NCBI RefSeq assembly: GCF_003255815.1
Contig: NC_037689.1
Location: 23,824,802 to 23,888,801, forward strand
Origin: Theropithecus gelada
Taxonomy: Eukaryota > Chordata > Mammalia > Primates > Cercopithecidae
Length of the DNA stretch: 64,000 bases
Direction: 5' to 3'
Within the stretch, counting starts at the first letter, position 1. Every line of letters begins with the position of its first letter. Shown one piece after another: positions 11,205 to 22,783 of the stretch. The notes under the pieces are model-generated. The model made no database searches and was not told the origin of the DNA. It saw only the letters and a list, made by a program, of their open reading frames with translations. The position numbers and the translations under genes are program-made.

Positions 11205-11650
11205 TTAGGGTCACCCCGACCGGACCGTTCCCTTCCCCTCCCACAGGCCTTACAACCCAGATCCCTTGCACTCTCCGCACACCCAGGGCTAAAGACAAAC
11301 GCACCCCTTCACTGACCCTTCCAGTAACTGTTTGTCCAGAGAGTTACAGGATGTGGTTAACATGTCTGTTAACCTCGCGTAAGTTAGCTGGCAAAAAACA
11401 TCTCCAGGATGCGGTCAAGACACCTGCAACCCCTACTCAGCTTCCCAACCCCAGCTCAGTCCTCCTGCAGCCTCGGCTCAGCTCCCCCACCCCGACCTGG
11501 ATCCGGCCCTATAAAACCCTGCTGTAGTCTGTAAGGGGGGCTGCCTCCTATAACCGTGGTGGACCAACCAAGCAGCTCAGTAAAGCTTGCTTGCCTGATT
11601 TGTAGGTCTCCTCATCCTTTCTCTCGGCTGACCTTACGCCGATGATGTAG
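11203..11650 (+). mobile_element. solitary ERV LTR, family not identified
   Basis: Begins tgttagggtcacc and has a TATA box in ggccctataaaaccc near 11507, then an agtaaagcttgcttgcct polyadenylation region near 11580. This U3-R-U5 order on the plus strand is typical of a class I LTR. Confidence 0.55.
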
Positions 11651-12260
11651 TGAGCATCTAACGTGAATATCCCAGGGAACAAATCCACATTTCTTATCCT
11701 TTTGTACCAAGGAAGGTCCCTTGTCTAGTGGGTCCATGACATAGAATTCCTGGTTTTCTGTAAAGGAACAACAGAAATCCAGGCATCCTGGTTATCTACC
11801 AAGGAAAATCACCATCTGTGGTGACAAACCCATTCCCGGAGGATGACCGATTTTTTTTAAAGAGGCCAAACAATACATTTGTTATTTTCATTTAAGTTGC
11901 TTATCAGGGCAACCTTACCCATCTGGGAATGATCTAGCAGTCACGTAAGCAGCACGTGCCCCCGCAATTAGTTTGAACTCCATCCCGGAATTGCAGCTGG
12001 TTGTGATTCAAAGGTACTGGCGTGCCAGGAGCTGATGTTGGGTTTCAATAGTCAGTGGGATTTTGTCACTTAGGGGAATGGATAATAAGCCAACCAGTGG
12101 TCATCAGTCTCACACATAATGAGTACGGGCTCATAGGGTCTACACAGTACTTTCTCAAAAGCATTGCAAATGACTCCTTTCTCCATGTTGAAATTTGAGA
12201 ACCCAACCCCTGTCTCTCTAACACCAAAGGATTGAACCTTCCTTGCCTGTCTGGTGAGTA
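11651..12260. other. unassigned, possibly old ERV or LTR DNA
   Basis: No open frame of note apart from an 87-residue minus ORF with no recognised domain. Confidence 0.3.
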
Positions 12261-12273
12261 AGAGTGAGCCTCT

Positions 12274-12372
12274 ATACTAAGATCCGTGAATGGGATCTGA
12301 TTCACAGAAAGGGTCTTGGTAGCTGTCATTGAGTAAAGGGTCTTGAAACGAGATCATCTGGATTATCCAGGT
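12274..12372 (+). repeat. about 92-bp copy of 9191-9283, flanked by 13-bp direct repeats
   Basis: From atccgtgaatgggatctg to ggattatccaggtgg this matches 9191-9283 with five mismatches. cctctatactaag stands before it (about 12259) and cctctataccaag after it (about 12380). Confidence 0.85.
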
Positions 12373-12429
12373 GGTGTATCCTCTATACCAAGGATGTACC
12401 CTTTGGCTGTGTGAGGCTTTCAGAAGTAT

Positions 12430-12860
12430 CAGAAGCTGTACACATTTCCTGTGGTTGTGGTAACAAGTAACTACCAATTTGTTGGAGCCTTAAAACAAGA
12501 AGGATTTATTCTCTCTCTGTTCTGCGGACGAGAAGTCTAAAGTCAAGGTGTCAGAAGGGCCGAGACTGCTCTGAGGGGTGTAAGGGAGAATACTTCCTGC
12601 CTCTCCCAGCTCCTGGTGGCTCCAGGCATTGCTTGGCTTGTGGCCGCATCACTCCAGTCTCTGCCTGCATCATCACATGAACATCTTGTCTTCTGTACTC
12701 AAATCTCCCTCCACCCGTCTCTGATAAGAACCCTCGTGATGGCATTCGGTTCACTGGGATGATCCATAATGACCCATCTCAAAACTCTTAATTCTATCTG
12801 CAAAGATTCTTTTCCAAATAAAGTAATATGTACAGGTTCTGAGGATTAGAGCGTGAACAT
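12430..12860 (-). mobile_element. MaLR-like LTR, antisense
   Basis: Antisense match to the same LTR type as the 9-kb array: cctgcctctcccagctcc, gtggccgcatcactccagtc, and a terminal ttctgaggatta region. Confidence 0.6.
12505..12510 (-). terminator. possible distal polyadenylation signal (AATAAA) for DHRSX
   Basis: This is the first minus-strand AATAAA after the DHRSX stop codon, about 1 kb downstream, inside an old MaLR-like LTR. Whether it is used cannot be told from the sequence. Confidence 0.2.
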
Positions 12861-12984
12861 ATCTTTTGAGGGCTACCATTTGATCCATAGCTGTTCAGTG
12901 GTTGACATTCTCGGATTTGACAGCGGCATCCTTCACTTGTGACTGTGCCGCTCTGGAATGAGGTTGACCAGATGCTGCTGCTGG

Positions 12985-13016
12985 CCACGTGAAACTGATC
13001 CCACGTGAAACTGATC
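12985..13016 (+). repeat. 16-bp perfect tandem duplication
   Basis: ccacgtgaaactgatc occurs twice in a row. Confidence 0.95.
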
Positions 13017-13517
13017 CTACAGGCTGTGGCAAGCAAAGGCTCACAGCTCCCCATGTCTGACATCCGTGAATCACAGCTGGGTCTCTGGAAAAATGAGTGA
13101 GTGCAGGAACAAAATCAAACAGGAGACCTCATCCACCACTACGTCTCAGAGAGGATATTGCGGCCCCTGAAAGGAGGTCATCTCTCTTGGAACTTTTGTA
13201 CTCAGTTGTACTTAACGCGGCAAGGAAAACGGCACATTTGTGTTGGAAAATGTAATTATTTATGGCACCTGTGATAATTGGGCACTTTGGAATCACAAGG
13301 TTTATGGTTGAGGACCACCTGGGGTGATTATCCCCCAAAATGTTTCTTTGGCTTCTTGAAGTTCTGCAGAGGTTGAGGCAGCTGTCTCAAAACTAGAGGA
13401 CAGAGCCCTGTGGGCAGGTGGGTGTGAGAAACTCAAACACTGCAGTCTTCACAGACCCACAAGCCACTGACAGGTGCAATGTATTTCTAGGGACAGCAAC
13501 TATCCTGAGACAGGATA

Positions 13518-13706
13518 TCACAGGGTCACATCAAGGACCCCAGTCATGTCACAACTCTTAGACCAGAGCTGCTGCTGCAGTTTCTGGTTGTAGGTGACGT
13601 GGAGGGACTTGGTCTCTTTCTCGTTGTACAGGTAACGGCCACCAACTCCTTCCAGCTCTGGGGTGACCGCTGCATAGATGGAAGTCCACGCTCCCTCATC
13701 AGGGGT
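13518..13706 (-). CDS. DHRSX: DHRSX last coding exon (probably exon 7), with stop codon
   Basis: This terminal exon encodes 62 residues, from TPDEGAWTSIYAAVTPELEG to GVLDVTL, ending in TGA at 13518-13520. On the minus strand the acceptor follows a strong pyrimidine tract (cttcttttcttcttccaccag), and the exon starts in phase 0 with ACC, matching the phase-0 end of the upstream exon. The C-terminal part of SDR proteins closes the substrate side of the fold; here it contains YLYNEKETKSLHVTYNQKLQ. Differences from human as I remember it are R for H in GGRYLY and D for E in SCDMTG. The 3' UTR limit is not clear. The nearest minus-strand AATAAA I see is at 12505-12510, about 1 kb beyond the stop and inside an old LTR. 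Confidence 0.95.
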   Translation of the reverse strand, partial: TPDEGAWTSIYAAVTPELEGVGGRYLYNEKETKSLHVTYNQKLQQQLWSKSCDMTGVLDVTL

Positions 13707-13806
13707 CTGGTGGAAGAAGAAAAGAAGGCTACGATGAGACAAATTTCTGAGCAGGAAGCAGGATTCTCCGGACTCACGTGGATGCTGCAGGGAAAGGTGG
13801 AATATA

Positions 13807-14440
13807 TTCATCAGCTGCACTGAGAAATGTATGCGGAAAGCGAGGTTGGGTGATCGACCGGAACCACAGCTTCTCTGCCGCTGGGTTTCTTTGTAACAGG
13901 CACTGACAATAACGCGCCCAAGTGGGTTGCATTTCAATGGTAGGTTAATCCATCTCACTAGGCAGATGCATATTAAAATCCCTGATGTACATATTTAATT
14001 CACACCCTCTTTATGGGACCGAAATGCTTATTCACTGACTAGAAGCAGATGAGTGAGTGCTTGGCCTCTGTACTTAACAAACAATATTAAGCAATTAGAT
14101 GAAACATCAGAACATCAAAAAGATTGTTGGTTTCAATTCAGCAAGGCATGCTACATCGGAGAATTGGGGCATTTATGGGCCGTGATCATATGCTTCATGG
14201 AAACAAGACAGTTCAAAAAGGAACGTGAGATGCAGAAAAAGGTTTTTCAAAGACTGGGGATTTTACCCTAGTGGAAGGTGATGGTCTTGAAACACAGCAC
14301 ACCCTGGTTTTCTACAGTGGGAGTTGGCCTTTGGTCATGGCCAGTGGGATGGAAGAAACGGAGGACTCTCAGAGGAATAAGAAGTTGTGGGACCTGAGAA
14401 CCTTCAGAGCTAGGATGCAATAACCCAGGAACCAACACAG
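13807..14440. other. intron sequence, no feature seen
   Basis: Unique-looking DNA upstream of the last DHRSX exon. No repeat or exon recognised. Confidence 0.5.
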
Positions 14441-14459
14441 TCCTTCTTAACATCTGACT

Positions 14460-14655
14460 GTCACAATGAAGATGTTTCAGGAGGTCATCTCTCGTAAGAA
14501 GCTTCTGGGAATCTGGTGAACGTATCCACCACGTGGGGGCACGGTCTACGAACCAGGAAGCAGGTCCCTGCCAGATACAGAATCTGCCATGCATTGATCT
14601 TCAACTTCCAGCCTCCAGAACTGTGAGCAACAAGTGTCTGTTTCATTGCATAGGT
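14460..14655 (+). mobile_element. MaLR-like LTR fragment
   Basis: 3' half with caacttccagcctccagaac followed by tgtgagcaacaagtgtctgt, the usual MLT1 ending. Confidence 0.55.
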
Positions 14656-14989
14656 ATGATTGATTCAGTCACAGGTCACATGATCAAATTCAACCGCCAG
14701 TCCCTCTTTCTTCCCCAGAGGTCAGGCTGGCCCCAAATTCCAACCCCCTAATGACATGGTTGGTGTTTCTGGTGGCTAGCCCCATCTTGAAGCCATTTAG
14801 GAAGCACCAGCAGTCACCTCATTGTACAACCAGGGCGTTGCTAGCAGTTGTGAAATTGCAAGAGTTTTAGAAGTTCCTCCTTGTTACAGAACCAGGAATA
14901 AAGACCAGATACTGCTTTTGTCATGTCCCCTCTAGTTTCCTGGGAGTGATGATCCAATCGTCCGAACTGATCTCACCTCTCACCAGTGC

Positions 14990-15103
14990 CCCTAGCACTG
15001 CGGTGGCTCATGCCTGTAATCCCAGTGCCTTGGGAGACCAAGGAAGGAGGATTGCTTGAGTCCAGGAGTTCGAGACAAGCATGGGCCACATGGCAAAACC
15101 TAG
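14990..15103 (+). mobile_element. Alu left-arm fragment (FLAM/AluJ-like), sense
   Basis: cggtggctcatgcctgtaat to catggcaaaacc, with about 12% visible changes from Alu and no right arm. Confidence 0.75.
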
Positions 15104-15500
15104 CATTGGTGAGAGTTCAGGGACACGCCCTCCCAAAAGGAAAAGGACAGACTCTGTGGGGTGGCCTGTGACACCCAGTCACTTCAGAAATTCTCCTGCT
15201 CCCAGTTCACTGCCTCACGGTCTTGACTTCAGCAGCCAGTGTGATGGGGAAAGGCATGGTAGCGAATCCAGTGTGCCCACCAGCCCATCCTCTGGGTGGC
15301 GAGCAAGGGAAGAGGAAGGCCGGACCCCAGGGCGGGGACAGAGCTGCCAGACTCCTGACGTTGTTTCCCACTGACTTGTCTCTGCTCTTCTGCTGCCTAA
15401 AAAGCAGTGGATGGAGCTAGAGAACTTCCCAAGTCTGGAAATCACCGAGCGGTGCCCGGAGGTTTTGAAACCCAAAGTGTCCTGGGAGATTTGGAGGCTG
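15104..15500. other. intron sequence, no feature seen
   Basis: GC-moderate DNA with short unsupported ORFs. Confidence 0.45.
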
Positions 15501-15790
15501 ATATGGTCTGGCTGCGTCCCCACCCAGATTTCATCTTAAACTGTAGTTCCCATAATTCCCACGTATGATGGGAGGGAGTCAGTGGGAGGTAACTGAATCA
15601 TGGGAGTGGGTCTTCTCGTGCTGTTCTCATGATAATGAATAGGTCTCACGAGATCTGATGGTTTCATAAAAGGCAGTTCCCCTGCACACACTCTGTTGCC
15701 TGCCGCCATGTAAGACATGCCTTTGCTCCTCCTTCACCTTCCGCCATGATTATGAGGACTCCCCAGCCATGTGGAATTGTGACTCACCCA
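15501..15790 (+). mobile_element. MST/THE1-type MaLR LTR
   Basis: tgatatggtctggctgcgtc start, tcacgagatctgatggttt, cttccgccatgattatgagg and ccccagccatgtggaa: the diagnostic order of MST/THE1 LTRs. The 3' end is missing. Confidence 0.85.
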
Positions 15791-15945
15791 CATCTGTACA
15801 TGCCAGGCAGTGCTAAGAACCAGGCAGGGAGGGAGGGGACAGACCTGTCTGCACAGAGTCCTGCACCTGCTGGGAACAACTCAGTGTCATCAGCTATGGC
15901 CTGGGTCAAAGCACCTTTGTTTTGGGTATTCAAAGGTCAGTGAAG

Positions 15946-16612
15946 GGTTGAGTGAAAGGGAAGGAGAAAGACAGAGAAAGAAAAAAATATCAACGGAAGG
16001 AAGAAAGAGAAGGAGAAAGAAAGAAAAAGAGGAAGAAGAAAGGAAGAAATGAGAAAGGAATGAAGGAAGGAAAGAGGGAAGCAAAAAAGGAGGGAAGGAA
16101 GGAGGGACACAGAGAGAGAGGGAGGCAGGCAGTAAGAAAGGAAGGAAGCAGAGAACAAGAAAGAAAAGAGGGAAGGAAGGAGAGATAAAGGCAGCAGAGA
16201 AGAAAGGAGGGAGGAAGAAAAAAAGGAGAAAGTAGGGAAGAAGGGAGGAATGGAAGGATGAAAAAAAGAAAAAACAGGAAGGAAGCAAAGAAGGAAAGAA
16301 GGAAGGAAGGAGAGAGAAAGGAAAAAAAAAAGAAAGAAGACAAACAAAGAACCAAAGAGAAACAAGGAAGGATGGGAGGGAAGGATGGGAGGGAGGAAGG
16401 GAGGCAGGGAAGGAGGGAAGGAGGGAGAGAAGGATGGGAGGGAGGAAGGGAGGGAAGGAAGGGAGGGAGGGAGGAAGGGAGGGAAGGATGGGAGGGANAA
16501 GGAGGGAGGGAGGGAAGGAGGGAGGGAAGGAGGGAAGGAGGGAAGGAAGGAAAAAAGGGAGACAAAAGGAAGGACTGGAGGAAAAAAGGTAAGAGGAAGG
16601 AAGGGAGGGAGG
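15946..16612 (+). repeat. polypurine tract (GGAA/GGGA/GAAA)n
   Basis: About 670 nt, almost all purine. It contains one ambiguous base (n) at 16498. The ORFs across it are composition artefacts. Confidence 0.95.
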
Positions 16613-17590
16613 AATTTATTCCTCAGAGCCTTTGCTGCATTTACGAATTCTGGTTCTGCCCCCATTTGACCAAATATCTGGGGTGACTCTGAGAATTCTG
16701 ATTTCTAAGACAAGGCAGACATTGTGAATTTGAAATAGCAAATCCCTTTTGTGTCATTCAAGCCACCATTTGCTTTTTATTAGAGCTCCTGTTCTCCAGA
16801 TAGCATCCAGGGCACACAGAGATATTTGCCTGAGACTGTTCAAAGAGCTTCAGAAAGCTGCTCCCTCTGAACTCCACACTTAACTTGTATTAGACGTGCT
16901 GGGCTCTGCAGAAGAGAAACACACAGGGCTTCCCTTTGTCCCTGGGGCGGGTCCCCTGTGCTGTGTGCAAGGAAACTTTCTAACTCTCCACTGCCAGGAG
17001 CAGAGGGCAGTAGGAACGGCATCACCCGGGATGTGTCCTAGGGATGAGGCTGGCAGGGCGTGGGGGGTGAACTGTCCAGCTCTCTGCAAGGCACACAGAG
17101 GCCCGTTCACCCTCTGTAAACGTCGCTATTTGAATGCAGACGCTGGCGGTAGATCCTTGAGATGTGCTCAGAGAGATCTGACGGCACGTGTCTTTATTTC
17201 AGCACCATCCACATCTTAGGGCAGGAACTCACACTCAGGGAAGTGGCTGGCAAGTAACGAGACTCCGAGCTGAGCTTCCCAAGGAGAGTCTCCATGCCCC
17301 AGAGTTGTGGAAGAGGGGACGGAGCAATGCTGTGGTCAAAGAAATTCAGAGACCTGTGCCCAGGCTCAGCCGCCTTCCTGGAAGAATGTTCTGAACATTC
17401 TACAAAGGCCACGCTTCCTCTCCATACCTCTGCTCCAGCCACCCAGGGATCCTGCTGCTTCGGCCACAATGTCCCCTGCCTCTTGCCTCTCTGTACCTGC
17501 TGCTTGCTCCTTCTGGAATGTTCTGTAAAATAGGTTTCCCGGGGCTGGATGTTTCCTGGGATGCTGACTCACACGCAAATCAGAGGGTCA
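16613..17590. other. unique-looking intron DNA
   Basis: Nearly 1 kb without an Alu. Short ORFs on both strands have no recognised motif. Confidence 0.5.
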
Positions 17591-17597
17591 TACAACC

Positions 17598-18372
17598 TGT
17601 GCATGTGTGTGTGTGTGCACAGATATACGCAGGTGCATGTGTGCATGTATGTGGGTGTGTGTGTACTTGTGGGTAGATGTGTATTATATGATTGTATGTG
17701 CATAGCTGTTGTATATGTGGAAGCATATGCATGTATGTGCATGTGCATGAATGTACATGTGAATGGGTACGTGTGTGTATTCATGCGTGTTTGGGGAAAT
17801 ACATGTGTGTGTGGGGGGGCACAGATGTGTGGGTATGTGCCTGTGTTTGCACATGTGTGTATGTGCATGTGTGTATATGTATGCATGCATGTGAATATGT
17901 ACTTGTGGGTAGATGTGTATTGTATGAATGTAAGTGCATGTCTATGTATATGGATATGTGTGAGCATATGTACGTACGTGAATGTGCATGAATGCACGTG
18001 TGAATATGCGCATGTGTGTATAGGAATATACATGTATTGGCATAAATATGTGTGCATGTGTGCGTGTTTGCTCATGCATACGTGCACACATGCATGTGGG
18101 CACAGATGTGTGGATATATGCGTGTCTTTCTATGGGTTTGCACATGTGTATATGTGCTTGTGTGCATGTGTGTCTATGCATGTGAATGTGTGTGCATGTG
18201 TGTCTATGCATGTATGTGAATGTGTGTGCATTTATGCACGTGTGCATGTGTACAATGTGTATGTGGGGGGTGCAGATGCGTGCATGTGTTTGCGTCTATA
18301 TGTATTTGTACATGTGTGCATGTATATGTGTGTGCATGAGTGTGCACATGTGTACGTGCACACACATGCTCT
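17598..18372 (+). repeat. TG-rich degenerate repeat with a longer period
   Basis: Alternating purine-pyrimidine (tgtgtgcatgtg) sequence for about 775 nt. Above this a longer repeat is visible: tacttgtgggtagatgtgta at 17664 and again at 17900 (236 bp), and gggcacagatgtgtgg at about 17817 and 18098. The 351-residue Cys/Val/Met ORF here is an artefact. Confidence 0.9.
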
Positions 18373-18625
18373 CAACTCCCCAGTGAGAGCTGTGGGTTGT
18401 GCTAAACTTCTAGGGATGTTTCATGTCTTCAGTGACCACCTGAAGCAGAGAGGATTAAGGAAACCGTCGTTTAACTACAATCCCGTAAGACACACACACA
18501 AACCTGCTCTTACCAGGAATAAACACTCACCTGACAGACAATGCAGAGGAGATGGCGTGTGCTGTTTAATGTCAGGTAACACAGGTCTTAGGGGGGCTCT
18601 GTGATGACTGATTTCATGTATTGGC

Positions 18626-19075
18626 TTCATGTATTGATCTCATGTATTTAATTGGCTGGGCTATGGTGCCCAGACACTTGGTCAAGCACCATTCTGGGTA
18701 GTTTGTGGATATCACAAACATCTGCAAATCAGCTGAGTTTAAGCAAAGGACAGGACGCTTCACCATGTGGGTGGGCCTCACCTCAGCAGGAGAAGGCCTT
18801 CACAGTAAACACTCTGAGACTTCCCAGAGAAGAAGGAATTCCACTCCAGACTGTACCAGGGCAATCCTGCCTGAGTCTCCACCCTGCCCTGCAGATTTTA
18901 AGCTCAAGGCTGCCATGTCCACTCTTGTCCAGGTCTCCAACCTGCCAGCCAGCCTGCCAATTTTGGACTTGCCCCGCCCCTACAATCCCAAGAGCCAGTT
19001 AGTTAAACTCAACCTCTCTCTATGCATAGATCCTGTCGGTCCTGTGTTTCTTGAGACCTGGGACTAATACAAAAC
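18626..19075 (+). mobile_element. old LTR-like interspersed repeat
   Basis: taattggctgggctatggtg, cacttggtcaagcaccattc and later gattttaagctcaaggc to tgagacctgggactaatac: a common mammalian LTR-type repeat I cannot name with certainty. Confidence 0.5.
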
Positions 19076-19490
19076 TGACCGGTCTCGATGGCAGAGACTC
19101 TGGGCATTCTGAAACCAGGAAGAAATGCCAAGCTCCAGGAATGATCTTGGCTTATCTCCCAGCTTGAGGCACTGGAAGGTCTTGCAGTCAAAGCACGGAC
19201 ACTGCTGGCTGGTTTTTAAGGCTGCACCGAAGGAGGGAATTTATCGACTCAAGGGAAGAAGTTTCCCATCCAAAGAGGCTGCTTCTTTTTAGGGTGGCAG
19301 CCTCAGAGCCTATGACGTCTGTGTTCCTGGGGAGTCTGTTAGAGCCACCAAAGAGAGTCCATCACAGACATCCACTGCGGAAAGGAGAGATGGCATCTCC
19401 TCGGACAAAACGACCCTTCCCAGTTCCGTAACTTCCATGGTGTTCAATGTGTACGTCGAATGGATCCAGGTGGCATCACCTCTGAGCCCG
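19076..19490. other. intron sequence, no feature seen
   Basis: No repeat or exon recognised. Confidence 0.45.
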
Positions 19491-19494
19491 AGAG

Positions 19495-20380
19495 AACCTC
19501 CCTCTTTCCCTCCCTCTCTCTTATGCCCTTCTTCTTCCTCCTTCGCTTCCTCTTCCTTTTTCTCTTTCTCCTCTTTTTCTCTCTCTATTCCTCTTCTTCC
19601 TCCTGCATCTTCTCCTCCTCCTCTTTCACTTCTTCCTCCTCCTCCTCTTTTCCCCCTTATCCTCCTCCTGTTTTTCTCTCTATCCCCCTCTCTCCCTTCC
19701 TCTTCCTCCTTTACTTCTCCTTTTCTCTTCTTCCTCCTCCTTCATCTTCTCCTCCTTTTTCCTTTTTCCCCTCTCTCTCCCTTTCTCTCTGCCTTCTCTT
19801 CTTCTTTTTTTCTTTTCTCCTCTTCTTGACTTTTCTCTCTCTATTCCTCTTTCTTTTTTCTCCTCCTTCATCTTCTCTTCCTCCCCTTCACCTCTTCCTC
19901 CTTTCTCCCTTATCCTCCTCCTGTTTTTCTCTCTATCCCTCTCCCTTCCTCTTCCTCCTTTCTTCCTCCTCTTTCTCATCATTTTCTCCCTCTTCTTCCT
20001 CCTCCATCTTCTCCTTCTCTTCCACTTCTTCCTCTTCCTCCTCTTCTTTCTTCCCCTTATCCTCTTCTTTTCCTCTCTCTCTCTCTTCCTTCCTCTTCTC
20101 TCTCCTCCTTCTCTTCTTCCTCCTTTTCTTTCTCCCCTTCTTCCCTTTTCTCTCTTTACTCCTCTCTTTTTCCTCCTCCATCTTCTCCTCCTTCACTTCT
20201 TCCTTCTCCTCCTCCTTTTTCTCTTTCTATCCCTCTCTCTCTTCCTCTCCTCGTTTTCCTCCTTTTATTTTCTCCTTTTCCTCCTCCTCTTCCTTTTTCT
20301 CTCTCCCTTCCCTTCCTCCTCTTCCCCTTCCTCTTCCTCCTTCTCTCTCTCTGCCCCCTCTATTATCCATTTACAGTATA
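19495..20380 (+). repeat. polypyrimidine tract (CTT/CCT/TCTC)n
   Basis: About 890 nt of C and T on the plus strand, purine on the DHRSX-sense strand. The 316-residue Ser/Phe/Leu ORF is an artefact. Confidence 0.95.
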
Positions 20381-20760
20381 ATCCAGGCTTTCCTAAAAAA
20401 AACTAGATAATTTTCACACTCTACTCTTCTGTTTCTCAAAGTCTTCCTCTGAATCGAACTCACTCTTGTTCACTTGTGTGAGGCTGGGGGATTCCTCAGT
20501 GAATTTTTATCCACTTGTTTTGAAAACAACAATAACAACAACAACGAAAGCAACAGAACTTCCTTCAGGATTCAGATGGAATTACCAAGAGCTATCTTCT
20601 TTTGTCCACAGCCCCAAAGCTGGGGCTCAATCTCCTGCAGTCCTGGGATCAGGGGTCCTCACGCTTAGCACTCAAGAGAATCAGCCCGAGAGCTTGTAAA
20701 AACAAGTGCACCCCTGATGTTTCTGACTTGGCAGGTCTTAGGAGGCCCAAGAATCTGCAT

Positions 20761-21053
20761 TTTTTTGTTTTTTTAGATGGAGTCTCACTCTGTCGCCAGG
20801 GCTGGAGTACAGTGGCATGATCTTGGCTCGCTGCAACCTCCGCCTCCTCAGTTCAAGCAATTCTCCTGCCTCAACCTCCCGAGTAGCTGGGATTACAGGC
20901 GCCCGCCACCACGCCCAGCTAATTTTTTGTATTTTTAGTACAGATGGGATTTCGCCAAGTCGGCCAGGCTGGTTTCAAACTCCTGACCTCATGATTCACC
21001 CGCGTCTGCCTCCAAAAGTGCTGGGATGACAGGCATGAGCCACCGTGCCTGAC
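20761..21053 (-). mobile_element. Alu, full-length, antisense
   Basis: Target duplication ccaagaatctgcattt (20747) and ccaagactctgcattt (21053). It carries gggatgacagg at the left-arm hotspot. Confidence 0.92.
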
Positions 21054-21221
21054 CCAAGACTCTGCATTTCTAACCAGCTCCCAGAGGCTGCTGAGCTCAG
21101 AGACCACGCGGGGAACCCCACTCATTCCGGCTGCTTATGCAACTGTGCACCACGGGTGAAATTCAGCCTGGACCTGTGTCTGTACAGGCTACTACCTAAG
21201 AATGGTTTTAGATTCTTAAAG

Positions 21222-21756
21222 CGGGAAGGAAGGAAGGAAGGAAGGAGGGAAGGAGGGAAGGAGGGAGGAAGGAAGGAAGGAAGGAAGGAAGGAAGGAAGG
21301 AAGGAGGGAGGGAGGGAGGGAGGGAGGGAGGGAGGGAGGGAGGAAGGAAGGAAGGAAGGAAGGAAGGAAGGAAGGAGGAAGGGAGGGAGGGAGGGAGGGA
21401 TGGAGGGAAAGAAGGAGGGGAGGAAGGAGGGGAGGAAGGAAGGGAGGAAGGAAGGAGGGAGGGAGGGAAGTAGGGAAGGAAGGAGGGAATGAACAGAGGA
21501 AGGAAGGAAGGAAGGAAGGAAGGGAGGGAGGGAGGAAGGAAGGAAGGGAGGGAGGAAGGGAGGAAGGAAGGAGTGAGGGAGAGAGGGAGGGAGGAAGGGA
21601 GGAAGGGAGGAAGGAAGGAAGGAAGGGAGGGAGGGAGGGAGGGAGGAAGGAAGGAAGGGAGGAAGGAAGGGAGGAAGGAAGGGAGGGAGGGAGGGAGGAA
21701 GGAAGGAAGGGAGGAAGGAAGGGAGGAAGGGAGAAAGGAAGGGAGGGAGGGAGGAA
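21222..21756 (+). repeat. polypurine tract (GGAA)n/(GGGA)n
   Basis: About 535 nt of ggaa and ggga tetranucleotides, nearly uninterrupted. Confidence 0.95.
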
Positions 21757-22783
21757 GATGCCAAAGAGACTAGAGGTGGCCGACAAAGACTAAAACACGT
21801 CCTATCTGGCCGCCCTCCTGTATAGAGCAAGGAACTGCGGCTTCGTGGCAGAATTTAATTATCTGCCCCTGTGCAGCTGTGGCTGACAGGCGCTGTCTTC
21901 CACACATTCTCAGAATGATGAAGTGGCCTTCCTTGGTGGCGCCTTGTGCAGGGAAATGAAAGTTGCCTTCTGAATACACAACACGGTCCTGTAAATCATG
22001 CTCCCTGCGGCTTAAATAACACATCCCGTTTTATCTACAGCTTTTTTTTAAAAATGACAATCTTTAGAGACTGGCAAGAGGACAGAAGATGTATAAATGT
22101 GAACCAAAACCCAAGAACGCAGTGGGTTCCCTTTTAACACATACAAGGGAATCTTTGAAGTCCCAGACGTCCGCCGGGGGTGCCGGGGAGATGGTGCACA
22201 GCAACATTTATAGTAAAATCTGCATAAAGCCCCTCTTCAGTCCTGGGGACTGCTGGAGCTCCAAGCTACAGAAGCCACTCCAACTTCATTCAGTCCAATG
22301 AATGTTTAGTAAATGCTCACCCATATTTTGCCCGCTCTTGGGGCAAAGGAAGACAGCTTTAGAAATAACCCCTGCTGCCTGGGAGCTTCCAATAGGCATG
22401 GGCAGTGGGTGGAGGGTGAGGCACAAGTGCAGGAAAAAAAAAAAAAAAAGATGAAACACACACAAAATAGAAGAGAAGATAGAGTTTCAAGGGTACTAAA
22501 TAGAGCCACAAGCAATATAGTCAGAGAGAGGAATGAATGGCTCATAATTACATAATTACACAGCGCTTTACAGTTGAGAAAATGGTTTCCCACATATTCT
22601 GTCAGCAATGTTCACAACAATATTATGTGATATTATTATCCAGAATTAACAAATTAGAAAAATGAGAGGCATAGCAGGGAAGAAGAGGAGAAGGGAGCTG
22701 TTGCAGGAAATAGCCACAGGCTGATTCTTCCAGAGACCCCTCCCTCATCATCTCCCTTCTTTCTCTGCTTTGGTATGATGAGC
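21757..22783. other. unique-looking intron DNA
   Basis: About 1 kb with no interspersed repeat I recognise, an A-run near 22433 and several short ORFs without known motifs. Confidence 0.5.

Noticed and set aside
13544..13777. Alternative minus-strand frame over the last DHRSX exon
   Set aside because: It is a shadow of the true frame, which continues the DHRSX protein and ends in the expected stop.
17549..18604. 351-residue Cys-rich ORF
   Set aside because: A product of TG/CATG repeats (Cys, Val, Met and His codons); the opposite strand is open too.
19460..20410. Long ORF of 316 residues on the plus strand
   Set aside because: It lies wholly in a CT tract and codes only for Ser, Phe, Leu and Pro. 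It has no domain and is open because pyrimidine codons contain no stops.
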